In this document: positions 7,851 to 15,697 of the stretch, piece after piece
Layout: every line of letters begins with the position of its first letter
Numbering within the stretch: position 1 is the stretch's first letter
Source of the DNA: Clostridiaceae bacterium
GTDB lineage: Bacteria; Bacillota; Clostridia; DSM-8532
DNA: 34,741 bases
Reading direction: 5' to 3'
NCBI GenBank assembly: GCA_012522505.1
Contig: JAAYKJ010000213.1
Span: 1 to 34,741 of the forward strand
Notes under the pieces: generated by a model
What the model saw: the letters and a program-made list of their open reading frames with translations, nothing else
Told to the model about the DNA's origin: nothing
Database searches by the model: none
Program-made: the position numbers and the translations under genes

Positions 7851-9404
7851 TTATGAAGCTGATTCTGAACCATTCTGGGAGGATTTTAAGATACACTTCA
7901 TAATACTCTCCTGGTTGGCCGTTTCTTTATCCATTTCTCCGACAATTCTTCCCTCATTCATGATATAAATTCTGTCGCAGATGCCCAGAATCTCAGGCAA
8001 TTCCGAAGAAACTACTACAACGCATTTCCCTTGCTCAGCAAGCTGGTTTATGATCGTATAAATTTCATACTTTGCACCTACATCAATGCCTCGTGTAGGT
8101 TCATCCAGAAACAGAACATCCGGCTCGGAAAATATCCACTTGCTCAAAACAACCTTTTGTTGGTTCCCTCCGGAAAGGGTTCCCGCTTTTTGATAAATTC
8201 CGGAAGATTTAATGGTTAACAGCTTGCTTTGCTCTTCTGCAGCCCTGATCTCTACATTATCATCGATCACATTGTTATTGCTGATTTTATCCAGTCTTGA
8301 AAGTGTAATGTTTCTTCTTATGTCATCGATCAGGATCAGCCCTGCTGTTTTTCTGTCTTCGGTAACATAGGCCAAACCGTTCTCTATCGCTTCACGGATT
8401 GTTTTCAGTCTCAGTTCCCTTCCATCCTTAATCAGTTTTCCGCTGATCTTTTTTCCATATGCTCTTCCGAAAAGGCTCATGCATAATTCAGTTCTTCCAG
8501 CGCCCATTAAACCTGCAATACCTACAACCTCGCCTTTTCTAACATTCATACTGACATTCTTAATCACAATTTTTTCTTCATCAAGAGGGTTGTAAACAAC
8601 CCAGTTTTTTACTTCAAACCCGATATCACCGATTTTAGGCGTTCTTGCCGGGAACCGGTTTACAAGTTCTCTGCCCACCATCCCCTTAATAATTCGGTTC
8701 TCTGTGATTTCATCCCTTCCCTTAACGAGGGTTTCAATCAGGGCTCCATCCCGTAATACGGTTATTTCTTCTGCTATTTTGGTAACCTCATGGATTTTGT
8801 GAGAAATGATAATACAGGTAATTCCCTGTTTTTGATTCAGCTCAACCAGTAGGTTTAGCAAATTGTTTGAATCTTCATCGTTCAAAGCGGCGGTAGGTTC
8901 ATCAAGAATGAGAAGTTTAACTTGCTTGGATAATGCCTTGGCAATCTCAACAAGCTGTTGTTTTCCAACCCCGATATCCTTGATCAGCGCCGTATGTTTT
9001 TCCCGTAACCCTACCCTTTGGATGAGTTTCGCTGCTTGATGGTTGGTTAAGTCCCAGTTAATGATTCCGTTTTTCGCTCGTTCATTTCCCAGGTATATGT
9101 TCTCTGCTATTGTCATATACGGATTAAGTGCCAGTTCCTGGTGTATGATGGCAATGCCGACTCTCTCGCTTTCCCGAATATTTCTGAACACACATTTTTT
9201 GCCGTTGAAGTAAATATCCCCTTGATAGGTGCCATACGGGTAAACCCCGCTTAATACGTTCATCAGGGTAGACTTGCCTGCCCCGTTTTCACCAACAAGC
9301 GCATGAATCTGCCCCTCTTTCACCTTCAGGTTAACATTGTCAAGCGCTTTAACCCCCGGGAATGTTTTCGTGATGTTTTTCATTTCAAGAATATATTCCG
9401 ACAT
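7851..9404 (-). CDS. Sugar ABC transporter ATPase with two domains, XylG/GguA type
   Basis: This 517-residue protein is a tandem ABC ATPase like RbsA, XylG and MglA. The first domain has Walker [10 protein letters not shown] (residues 38-46) and Walker [12 protein letters not shown]. The second has the degenerate Walker [10 protein letters not shown], the signature LSGGNQQK and Walker [13 protein letters not shown]. The degenerate second Walker A is normal in this family. I start at ATG 9404, which begins [10 protein letters not shown] as in relatives and has GGAG eight bases upstream. A longer frame to 9467 runs through a hairpin and is unlikely to be translated. It powers uptake of a monosaccharide together with the permease and the lipoprotein of the same operon. 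Confidence 0.95.
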   Translation of the reverse strand: MSEYILEMKNITKTFPGVKALDNVNLKVKEGQIHALVGENGAGKSTLMNVLSGVYPYGTYQGDIYFNGKKCVFRNIRESERVGIAIIHQELALNPYMTIAENIYLGNERAKNGIINWDLTNHQAAKLIQRVGLREKHTALIKDIGVGKQQLVEIAKALSKQVKLLILDEPTAALNDEDSNNLLNLLVELNQKQGITCIIISHKIHEVTKIAEEITVLRDGALIETLVKGRDEITENRIIKGMVGRELVNRFPARTPKIGDIGFEVKNWVVYNPLDEEKIVIKNVSMNVRKGEVVGIAGLMGAGRTELCMSLFGRAYGKKISGKLIKDGRELRLKTIREAIENGLAYVTEDRKTAGLILIDDIRRNITLSRLDKISNNNVIDDNVEIRAAEEQSKLLTIKSSGIYQKAGTLSGGNQQKVVLSKWIFSEPDVLFLDEPTRGIDVGAKYEIYTIINQLAEQGKCVVVVSSELPEILGICDRIYIMNEGRIVGEMDKETANQESIMKCILKSSQNGSESAS

Positions 9405-9448
9405 AGTAATGCTCCATTCCTGTATGATGCTCATGTTCCTGTAAACCT

Positions 9449-9487
9449 GCATACTGTAATGGAGCACTGAACTCCATTACAGTATGC
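9449..9487 (-). other. Intercistronic stem-loop after the binding-protein gene
   Basis: A perfect 16-base-pair inverted repeat, GCATACTGTAATGGAG and its complement, brackets a 7-base loop. It begins 15 bases past the stop of the binding-protein gene. No run of T follows on the minus strand, so it looks like an mRNA 3'-end stabiliser or partial attenuator. That would keep binding-protein mRNA in excess over the ATPase and permease, a pattern known from malE-malF in enteric bacteria. Confidence 0.85.
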
Positions 9488-9502
9488 TTTCAGGAAACTC
9501 TA

Positions 9503-10594
9503 TTACTTTAACTGGGCTTCTTCGTAATATCCGGTATCGATCAGTAATTCTTTGTAGTTGTTTACATCTGCGAATACAGGATCACACAGATAGGACGGAA
9601 CCACTTTTTTGCCATTGTCATAGGTCTCGGTATCGTTTATCTCGGGTTCGGTTCCCTTCATAATTGCTTCAACCATTCCTACAACCTTTTCTGCAAGTGT
9701 TCTGGTATCCTTGAATACAGACATGGACTGCTCGCCTGCGATCATATGTTTTACGTTTGTAATGTCACAATCCTGACCGGTGAGAATCGGATACGGTTTA
9801 GAGGCAGTGCCATAGCCTGCTGCTTTCAGAGATGCCACGATACCCTGTGCAAGACTGTCATTCGGGGAAAGAACGACATCGATGTTTTCATCAGAATAAA
9901 ATGCAGTCAGGAGGTTATCCATTCTGGCCTGAGAACCCTCAGATTTCCAGCCCGAAATTGCAATCTGTTCCATGTCTGTCTGGCCCGACTTGATAACCAA
10001 TACGCCACTGTCAATATAGGGCTTTAAGGTATCCATCGCACCACCATTAAAGTAATAAGCATTGTTGTCATCCGGGGAACCGCCGAATACTTCCATGGTG
10101 AATGGCCCTTTTTCTCCTTCGGCAAGCTTCAATGTATCAATGATATACTGCCCTTGAATTACACCAACTTTGTAGTTGTCAAAGGTCGCATAATAGTCAA
10201 CATGAGGTGTTCCCTTAATCAGACGGTCATAAGCAATGACCTTAATACCTTCTGCTGCTGCCTCTTCAAGAACTCCACCAAGAGATTCGCCGTCGATGGA
10301 GGCAATAACCAGAACCTTCGCTCCCTTTGTGATCATATTCTCAATTTGTGTTAACTGCGTATCAACGCTATCTTCTGCATATTGCAGGTCTACAGTGTAC
10401 CCAGCCTTTTCCAGCAGTTTCTGCATGTTTTCACCGTCCTGGTTCCAGCGCTGCAAGGATTTGGTGGGCATCGCAACACCGATAAGCTCTCCACCACCGG
10501 TGGCGGGACCACCGCCAGATGGCAGCGTACAACCCATAAGAACCACAGACAACAGCATAACCACTGCTACAAGAATCGATAAAGACCTCTTCAT
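9503..10594 (-). CDS. ChvE/XylF-type monosaccharide-binding lipoprotein
   Basis: This 363-residue lipoprotein has a basic start, a hydrophobic segment and the lipobox LMGC with Cys22, followed by a Gly/Pro-rich linker. The mature part is a type I periplasmic-binding fold. IGVAMPTKSLQRWNQDG opens the first strand; VIAYDRLI, FGGSPDDNNAYYFNGGAMD, LSPNDSLAQGI and LTGQDCD follow, all typical of ChvE and related multiple-sugar-binding proteins. It delivers sugar to the GguA/GguB-like ATPase and permease downstream. AAGGAGGG stands seven bases before ATG 10594. The range of known ChvE-type ligands (glucose, galactose, xylose, arabinose) means the substrate cannot be fixed by reading. The relative at 717-1778 is separate and belongs to the sensor cluster. 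Confidence 0.93.
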   Translation of the reverse strand: MKRSLSILVAVVMLLSVVLMGCTLPSGGGPATGGGELIGVAMPTKSLQRWNQDGENMQKLLEKAGYTVDLQYAEDSVDTQLTQIENMITKGAKVLVIASIDGESLGGVLEEAAAEGIKVIAYDRLIKGTPHVDYYATFDNYKVGVIQGQYIIDTLKLAEGEKGPFTMEVFGGSPDDNNAYYFNGGAMDTLKPYIDSGVLVIKSGQTDMEQIAISGWKSEGSQARMDNLLTAFYSDENIDVVLSPNDSLAQGIVASLKAAGYGTASKPYPILTGQDCDITNVKHMIAGEQSMSVFKDTRTLAEKVVGMVEAIMKGTEPEINDTETYDNGKKVVPSYLCDPVFADVNNYKELLIDTGYYEEAQLK

Positions 10595-10625
10595 AAAAAA
10601 CCCTCCTTTTAATAATTAGATCGAT

Positions 10626-10665
10626 TAACAGCATGACTTTCTAACGCTGTTACTACCTAATCATA
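10626..10665 (-). promoter_or_regulatory. Candidate promoter and leader repeat of the sugar ABC operon
   Basis: TATGAT on the minus strand at 10665-10660 is a possible -10 element, 66 bases before the start codon. No recognisable -35 is present, which would suit an activator-dependent promoter. Just downstream, TAACAGC and GCTGTTA (10652-10646 and 10632-10626) form a 7-base inverted repeat that could be an operator or leader hairpin. Confidence 0.35.
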
Positions 10666-10750
10666 GAGGATCTTTACAAATTTTACTCTGGACAGATTTA
10701 AGAATGTGATGGAAATATTTATGCTATGTTTTTCCTTGATATGGTATATA

Positions 10751-10772
10751 GTAAAAAATTAACGTCAAAAAT
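10751..10772 (-). promoter_or_regulatory. Tandem 9-base repeats, possible YesN-type activator site
   Basis: ATTTTTGAC (10772-10764) and ATTTTTTAC (10759-10751) are direct repeats differing at one base and offset by 13 bases. They lie upstream of the sugar ABC operon, about 90 bases above its possible -10. AraC-domain regulators often bind direct repeats. The AT-rich sequence makes a chance match quite possible. Confidence 0.25.
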
Positions 10773-10780
10773 ATGAAGAG

Positions 10781-10794
10781 ATCCCTTTTGGGAT
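10781..10794 (-). terminator. Weak terminator-like hairpin after murG
   Basis: ATCCC-AAAA-GGGAT forms a five-base-pair hairpin about 70 bases past the murG stop. The following CTCTTCATATTTTT is only loosely T-rich, so termination would be inefficient. Confidence 0.3.
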
Positions 10795-10865
10795 GAACTT
10801 TAAACTATTGTATTCCAGACGCATCTTACTGAATATGCCTGGGCCTTGTTTGGATTGACACAACC

Positions 10866-11939
10866 CTAGGCATTGCCTTCAGTTTCTTTCTGAATCAACT
10901 GAACAACTCTGTCTATGGCATTTTGTGAGGAGTTTTCCTGCATCGCAACGGTGTATTGGTTTCTGTTCCGGTACAATTGGGATAACTTTTCGATAAGAAC
11001 GTCCTTTGAAAGGTTCTCTTCGAACAGCACCTCACTATATCCACGCCTTTGAAAAGATTCGGCGTTTAATATCTGATCTCCGCGGCTGACATTTTTGGAC
11101 AGGGGAACAAGCAGTGCGGGTTTCTTCAGCGCAAGGATCTCAAACAAAGTCGTAGCACCTGCTCTGGATACGATTATATCACAGCTTGCAAACAGATCCG
11201 GAAGTTCATGGTTAACATATTCAAACTGCCTGTACCCTTTAATTCCTTCGAATTCCTGGTTAACATTTCCTTGACCACAAATATGGCATATCTGAAAAAT
11301 TTCAAGCAGCTCCTGCAATGCCTCACGCACTGCTCTGTTGATATTTTCAGAGCCCTGGCTGCCTCCGATAACCATCAATACCGGTTTTGTACTGGAAAAA
11401 CCACAAAGTTTATACCCATTCAGCCGATCTCCAGAGGTGATCGCCGACCGTACCGGAAGACCGGTGAGGCAGGCCTTATCGATGCCAAAGTGTTTCTTTG
11501 ATTCGGGAAATGTATAACATATCTTTTTCGCGAAGGGGGCCGACAATTTATTCGTCAGACCCGGTGTGATATCCGATTCATGAATGATAACCGGTATTCT
11601 TCTAATCCAGGCCGCCCACACAACAGGGCAGGATACAAAGCCTCCCTTGCTGAATACCACATCTGGTTTTATTTTCCCCAAAACCGCCAATGACTGATAA
11701 AACCCGCCCATGATCCTGAAGATATCGGTGAGGTTTTTCATATCCAGATATCTTCGCAGCTTTCCAGCCTGTATCGCATGATAAGGGACATTCTCCTGTT
11801 CGATCAGTCGTTTCTCTATGCCGCTCTTTGAGCCAATATAGTGAATGTTGTACCCGCATTCCTTCAGTTTGGGAATTAATGCTATGTTGGGGTTTACATG
11901 TCCAGATGTTCCACCGCCGGTTAAGACGATTGTTTTCAT
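10866..11939 (-). CDS. murG: MurG-like UDP-GlcNAc transferase, stand-alone paralogue
   Basis: This 357-residue GT28-family protein matches MurG in length. MurG adds N-acetylglucosamine to lipid I to make lipid II at the inner face of the membrane. The donor and acceptor loops are visible: GGGTSGHVNPNIAL (residues 8-21), VVFSKGGFVS, GGSQGSENIN and SRAGATTLFEIL. The segment IIHESDITPGLTN carries Glu-Ser-Asp where canonical MurG has Glu-Gln-Asn. GAGGAG precedes ATG 11939. The gene stands outside any mur/fts cluster, so it is probably a second copy or a paralogue acting on a related lipid-linked substrate. Enzyme class is firm; identity as the essential MurG is less so. Confidence 0.85.
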   Translation of the reverse strand: MKTIVLTGGGTSGHVNPNIALIPKLKECGYNIHYIGSKSGIEKRLIEQENVPYHAIQAGKLRRYLDMKNLTDIFRIMGGFYQSLAVLGKIKPDVVFSKGGFVSCPVVWAAWIRRIPVIIHESDITPGLTNKLSAPFAKKICYTFPESKKHFGIDKACLTGLPVRSAITSGDRLNGYKLCGFSSTKPVLMVIGGSQGSENINRAVREALQELLEIFQICHICGQGNVNQEFEGIKGYRQFEYVNHELPDLFASCDIIVSRAGATTLFEILALKKPALLVPLSKNVSRGDQILNAESFQRRGYSEVLFEENLSKDVLIEKLSQLYRNRNQYTVAMQENSSQNAIDRVVQLIQKETEGNA

Positions 11940-12192
11940 ATATGGTCTCCTCAGTTATGAACTATACACAATCCGTTATTCTATTCTAAAGTATATTCAG
12001 CATCGATGTGTTTTCTTCATCCACAAGCCTCTTTTTATTATCCAGGCAGGTGTTTCCGCGATAAACAAATTGTCTGATCAAACGCAGAATATTACAGATG
12101 TTTACATCCTTGTTCGCAGAATTCCATGCAAATTTCTCCCGCACTGTGAACGAAATCCCGATGAAATGCTTTTGCGACTGAAACATGTACAG
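11940..12192 (-). other. murG upstream spacer
   Basis: This 253-base stretch holds no convincing gene. A 66-codon minus-strand frame (11986-12186) has plausible codons but no ribosome site and no recognisable motif. TATAGT about 25 bases before the murG start may be a -10 element, though no good -35 is seen. Confidence 0.4.
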
Positions 12193-12942
12193 TTAATTGG
12201 GCCTGTTCCTTACATATTTCAAGTTGATGCTCCGGTTTCTTGTTTTTACGGTTTTTATATCAAACTGTTTCAGAGAAGAGACAAATGGCGTAAGCTTTGC
12301 ATAGCCGTAGTTTCTTGTATCAAAATCCGGATACCGTTTATTCAGGATACTGCCCAACTCACCCAGAAAAGCCCACCCATCTTCGTCAGATATCTCGGTG
12401 ATAATCGTTTTAATTACCTCAGTCAGCTTTTCAATTCCCAATGTACCAGGCTTGGTTTCTTCCTGTTTGCCCTTCATACTCACATGCTCTATCGGTTTGA
12501 CGTTTACAGAAGCCAGAACCTCCAGATATTTGAACTTTTCGCACGCCGAGATAAAGGGGGTTGGTGTCTTCTTTTCCCCCATGCCAACCACATACATGCC
12601 GGCTTCCCGTAACCGGGCTGCAAGCCTGGTAAAATCACTGTCACTGGATACGATACAGAAACCATCCACGTTCTTTGAGTATAGAATATCCATGGCATCG
12701 ATGATCAGCGCTGAATCCGTTGAATTCTTGCCAGTCGTATAGCTATATTGCTGTATGGGGGTGATGGAGTAATTCAGCAGCACATTTTTCCAGGATGTAA
12801 GCTGAGGTTTTGTCCAGTCCCCATAGATTCTTTTATAGGTAGGGATTCCATGATTGGTAATCTCGTCAAAAATATACTTGATATATTTTTCTGAAACATT
12901 GTCAGCATCAATCAGTACCGCAATTTTTTTCTCTGTCTCCAT
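12193..12942 (-). CDS. NYN-domain (LabA/DUF88-like) protein with C-terminal LOTUS domain
   Basis: This 249-residue protein opens with a NYN domain, a PIN-like ribonuclease fold. The expected acidic and polar residues are visible: VLIDADN (Asp12, Asn15), NSTDSALIIDAMD (Asp76) and VSSDSDF (Asp101, Asp103). A linker follows, and residues about 168-245 form an OST-HTH/LOTUS domain (GWAFLGELGSILNKRYPDFD and the following segment), which in other proteins binds RNA. The combination points to an RNA-processing or RNA-turnover enzyme; the substrate is unknown. ATG 12942 is preferred because GGGGG lies five bases upstream and the NYN fold starts immediately; the frame reaches 13062 without support. 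It has its own promoter candidate, so it is probably monocistronic. Confidence 0.85.
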   Translation of the reverse strand: METEKKIAVLIDADNVSEKYIKYIFDEITNHGIPTYKRIYGDWTKPQLTSWKNVLLNYSITPIQQYSYTTGKNSTDSALIIDAMDILYSKNVDGFCIVSSDSDFTRLAARLREAGMYVVGMGEKKTPTPFISACEKFKYLEVLASVNVKPIEHVSMKGKQEETKPGTLGIEKLTEVIKTIITEISDEDGWAFLGELGSILNKRYPDFDTRNYGYAKLTPFVSSLKQFDIKTVKTRNRSINLKYVRNRPN

Positions 12943-13002
12943 TATTTCCCCCTTAGTTCCATCATTTTCAGCTGCATCGGATGGAATAAGCCTTTTCATC
13001 AT

Positions 13003-13033
13003 GTTATAATAATTGAATGAAAACCGCAAGCAA
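13003..13033 (-). promoter_or_regulatory. Promoter candidate for the NYN-LOTUS gene
   Basis: TTGCTT (13033-13028) and TATTATAAC at about 13011-13003 give -35 and -10 elements with 16 to 19 bases between them, depending on the register. They lie 60-90 bases before the start codon and just after the terminator of the preceding operon. Confidence 0.5.
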
Positions 13034-13052
13034 CAAAAATGAACTCGTCCAA

Positions 13053-13081
13053 CAAAAACCAAACGATGATATTACCATCGT
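13053..13081 (-). terminator. Probable terminator of the fchA-folD operon
   Basis: ACGATG (13081-13076), a 7-base loop and CATCGT (13068-13063) form a 6-base-pair stem followed by TTGGTTTTTG. It starts six bases after the stop of the coiled-coil gene. Confidence 0.65.
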
Positions 13082-13086
13082 AAGCC

Positions 13087-14031
13087 TTAGGGCTGCGATG
13101 AAATGATGAGCTCATTCTTTTTGTATTCAAGGGCATCCAGTATCCGATGGATTTCTGACTTTCTGCTCTCAATTTTGGATATTGCTCTATCAACATTTCC
13201 GTATATTTTCCGTATTTGCTCCGAGTCGTTTCGGATTTGATCGCGGACTCTCAAATCGGTAAAAATATTATCAAACCAAAAATCCAAAACTCTTGTCGTC
13301 GAATCTATACCTCCTATTCCGGGAATCTCCGGTATATCGATATCCGAAAGCTCTTTTTTGAAATCCTTCAGCTGGGAGGATAACCGGTTAAAATCGGATT
13401 CAGCATTATCGATATGGTTGTATTTTGACATGTGGCTTATAATGCCTCCCTTAAACCATACATCGTAGGTTGCCCAGCTTTCAGCACTTTCCAGGTGCTG
13501 CATGACACTTCGTGCAGTGCTTTTAACTCTTGAGCCTGCACGGATTGCTTCCTGTACTTCAACAAGCTGGCTCTCAAGCCTTTCCCTTTCTTCTTCAAGG
13601 CTCCTGTACTGTGCAGAAACCTCATCATTCATCTGTTGCATGATCAACTGCTCACGTCTTTTTAACTCGGACTCATAGGTTCGTTGATCCACCTTCAGGT
13701 TGCATATTCTGTCATTTATTTCATCCAGTTCAAGGCGAAGTTCTTTTACCCTGTCGCTCACCCTATCATATTCAATTTTCGCCTGAATGATTTCCTGGGA
13801 TTCCTTTTCCAGCTTTCCTTCATATTTCCCAAGCAGCTTCAGTATCGTTGAGGATAAGGTGTTGTTCTTCAAATTCTCTACATCCATTTTTTCTTTTTCA
13901 TAAGATTCCAGCTTTGCCTTAACAATATCCTCCGCTTCTTTAAGCTTGATACGCAGCGCTTCAGCCCTATTTCGAAGCATCGGAAGCATGGCAAGGTTAT
14001 TCCGGATCTCTTTCAATTTCTCGCTGGTCAT
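13087..14031 (-). CDS. Coiled-coil protein of unknown function
   Basis: This 314-residue protein has no signal peptide or membrane segment. Residues from about 5 to 165 are almost continuous heptad-rich coiled coil. A more globular segment (about 165-200) contains the distinctive AESWATYDVWFKGGIISHMSK, and a second coiled region closes the protein after a short Pro/Gly-rich IPEIPGIGGI. ATG 14031 has AGGAG nine bases upstream; a TTG at 14040 would sit directly on that site and is rejected. It lies 44 bases after folD with no terminator between, so it is likely co-transcribed with fchA and folD. I do not recognise a named family, and nothing in it suggests a folate enzyme. Confidence 0.75.
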   Translation of the reverse strand: MTSEKLKEIRNNLAMLPMLRNRAEALRIKLKEAEDIVKAKLESYEKEKMDVENLKNNTLSSTILKLLGKYEGKLEKESQEIIQAKIEYDRVSDRVKELRLELDEINDRICNLKVDQRTYESELKRREQLIMQQMNDEVSAQYRSLEEERERLESQLVEVQEAIRAGSRVKSTARSVMQHLESAESWATYDVWFKGGIISHMSKYNHIDNAESDFNRLSSQLKDFKKELSDIDIPEIPGIGGIDSTTRVLDFWFDNIFTDLRVRDQIRNDSEQIRKIYGNVDRAISKIESRKSEIHRILDALEYKKNELIISSQP

Positions 14032-14075
14032 AAATGACAACTCCTTTTCCCGCTCTTCCGGGTTATTGCGATGGC

Positions 14076-14915
14076 TTACTTTCGCATCGCACTTTGAATG
14101 GTATGCTTTAGTAGAACAGAGGTGGTTACAGTCCCGACGCCACCCGGCACCGGCGTAATGGCCTTAACTATTCCGGCAACCGCATCATAATCAACATCGC
14201 CACACAGCTTTCCATTATCCATATTTATGCCCACATCAACAACAATTTGCTCTGGATGAACAAAGCTTTCCTTCACCATTTTTGCAACGCCGGCACAGGC
14301 TATCAGGATGTCTGCTTTTTTACATTCTTCGGACAAATTCTTCGTTCGGGTATGACAAATCGTAACCGTGGCGTTTTTCCCCAGTAATAGCATTGAAAGA
14401 GGCTTCCCTGTAACCATGCTGCGTCCGACAACGGTTACTTTCTTACCGGTCAGGTCGATCCCATAAAAATCCAAAAGTTCAATAACTGCCTGGGGCGTAC
14501 ATGGCGGAAAACCGATTTTATTTCCGGAGAACACATGAGCAATATTATTGATCCCCATGCCATCGACGTCCTTACCCTCCGCAATAATCGATTTGATCCT
14601 GTCCTCTGACAGGTTTTTCGGTAAGGGCCTGAAAAGCAGAATGCCATGAACGCTCGTATCTTCATTTAGGTTGAGAATGGTTTGTTCAAGCTCTTCCTGT
14701 GAAACATCCACCGGAAGCGCAATAACCTCTGCAATGGCCGAAACAGTAGAAAACCTTTTCATGATACCCTTTTCATATGCCAGATCATCGGCTTGTTCAC
14801 CAACCCGTACCACCGTCAGCTTGGGTACAATCCCCTCGCCTTTCAGCCTCTCGATATCACTTTTAAACTTTTCCGCAAGACTATTAACAACCGGCATTCC
14901 TCTTAATTCCTGCAT
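14076..14915 (-). CDS. folD: FolD-family methylenetetrahydrofolate dehydrogenase
   Basis: This 279-residue protein is of normal FolD length. It shows the family segments DVDGMG (Asp118), PPCTPQAVIELL, the Rossmann motif VVGRSMVTGKPLSMLLL and the C-terminal PVPGGVGTVTTSVLL. FolD oxidises methylene-THF to methenyl-THF with NAD(P) and usually also hydrolyses methenyl-THF to formyl-THF. Here the active-site region reads LAYEKGIMKR instead of Tyr-x-x-x-Lys, leaving Ile51 at the usual Lys position, and the Val-Gln-Leu-Pro motif is replaced by LLFRPLP. Both Lys and Gln are associated with cyclohydrolase activity, so it may be mainly a dehydrogenase. ATG 14915 is preferred to ATG 14927 because GGAGGG sits four bases before it. 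The cyclohydrolase-like fchA is immediately upstream. Confidence 0.9.
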   Translation of the reverse strand: MQELRGMPVVNSLAEKFKSDIERLKGEGIVPKLTVVRVGEQADDLAYEKGIMKRFSTVSAIAEVIALPVDVSQEELEQTILNLNEDTSVHGILLFRPLPKNLSEDRIKSIIAEGKDVDGMGINNIAHVFSGNKIGFPPCTPQAVIELLDFYGIDLTGKKVTVVGRSMVTGKPLSMLLLGKNATVTICHTRTKNLSEECKKADILIACAGVAKMVKESFVHPEQIVVDVGINMDNGKLCGDVDYDAVAGIVKAITPVPGGVGTVTTSVLLKHTIQSAMRK

Positions 14916-14956
14916 AATACCCTCCATTCCTGTAATCGTAAGACTTGTTGCACGGA

Positions 14957-15577
14957 TTAACCCATAAGCCCGTCCGATACCTGCCGGTATACCTGCTCAC
15001 AGGTTTTAACCCCGGCACTCAGTATTCTTTGCGCTTCCATATTCGTCTTTTGGGCATATTCGCGATCCCGCATCAGTTTCGTGTTGATATAGATATTCAA
15101 GATCGCGCTTTCCATTGCACACCTCAACGCAGATGCCGCTACTCCCACATCACTGATAGCAAGTCTTGTGCCTTTCACCATAAGCTGAACGATAACATCA
15201 AGAATTTCTGAAACCTCCTTCAAGATCTCCATCGGAACAGAACAAGCGGCAACAAGAGCTTGTTCCAGAACAGCATCCCGGTTCGGATCTTCCTTTGGAA
15301 TACCATATGCTGCAGATAGGGGCTCAAACACTTCAGCATCTTTGTCGATCAGTTTCAGCAGTCGATCTATCGATTCCTGTGTCCTGGATAGGATCATTTC
15401 CAGATCATGTTGATATTCGGCATATTTCTTCTTTCCAGAGGTTAGGTTCGCGACCATGGAGCACAGAGAGACACCAACCGCACCAATAAGTGCACTAGCA
15501 CCACCACCGCCTGGAACAGGCGCTTTTGATGACAGCTGTTTCATAAAATCGTTCACTGGCACAGTATGCATATCCAT
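14957..15577 (-). CDS. fchA: FchA-like methenyltetrahydrofolate cyclohydrolase (cyclodeaminase family)
   Basis: This 206-residue all-helical protein belongs to the formiminotransferase-cyclodeaminase C-terminal family. The N-terminal signature APVPGGGGASALIGA (about 19-33) forms the folate-binding loop, and the rest is amphipathic helices such as KDAEVFEPLSAAYGIPKED. In acetogens and other clostridia, FchA converts methenyl-THF to 10-formyl-THF; related proteins deaminate formimino-THF. ATG 15577 has GGGAGG six bases upstream, whereas the frame to 15640 has no support. folD follows after 41 bases, so the two probably work as consecutive one-carbon steps. No hut or formiminotransferase gene is nearby, favouring cyclohydrolase over cyclodeaminase. 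Confidence 0.85.
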   Translation of the reverse strand: MDMHTVPVNDFMKQLSSKAPVPGGGGASALIGAVGVSLCSMVANLTSGKKKYAEYQHDLEMILSRTQESIDRLLKLIDKDAEVFEPLSAAYGIPKEDPNRDAVLEQALVAACSVPMEILKEVSEILDVIVQLMVKGTRLAISDVGVAASALRCAMESAILNIYINTKLMRDREYAQKTNMEAQRILSAGVKTCEQVYRQVSDGLMG

Positions 15578-15611
15578 AGAAATCCTCCCCGTCTTTTCAA
15601 CTTTACTATAT

Positions 15612-15640
15612 ATTGTTACACAATTTCTGAAGAACGGCAA
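15612..15640 (-). promoter_or_regulatory. Promoter candidate for fchA-folD
   Basis: TTGCCG (15640-15635), a 17-base spacer and AACAAT (15617-15612) lie 34 bases before the fchA start. The upstream terminator at 15664-15697 isolates this promoter from the maltodextrin operon. Confidence 0.5.
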
Positions 15641-15663
15641 TAGGTTTGAATGCCTTTGACGAT

Positions 15664-15697
15664 GTAAAAAACCAGAGGAAGCGGCCCCTCTGGTTTA
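15664..15697 (-). terminator. Intrinsic terminator of the maltodextrin operon
   Basis: AAACCAGAGG (15696-15687), an 8-base loop and CCTCTGGTTT (15678-15669) form a strong perfect stem running into a T tract. It starts directly after the phosphorylase stop codon. Confidence 0.93.

Noticed and set aside
7643-7873. 76-codon minus-strand frame between the ATPase and permease genes
   Set aside because: No ribosome site, no motif, and it overlaps the ATPase 3' end.
11986-12186. 66-codon minus-strand frame upstream of murG
   Set aside because: Plausible codons but no ribosome site and no recognisable feature.
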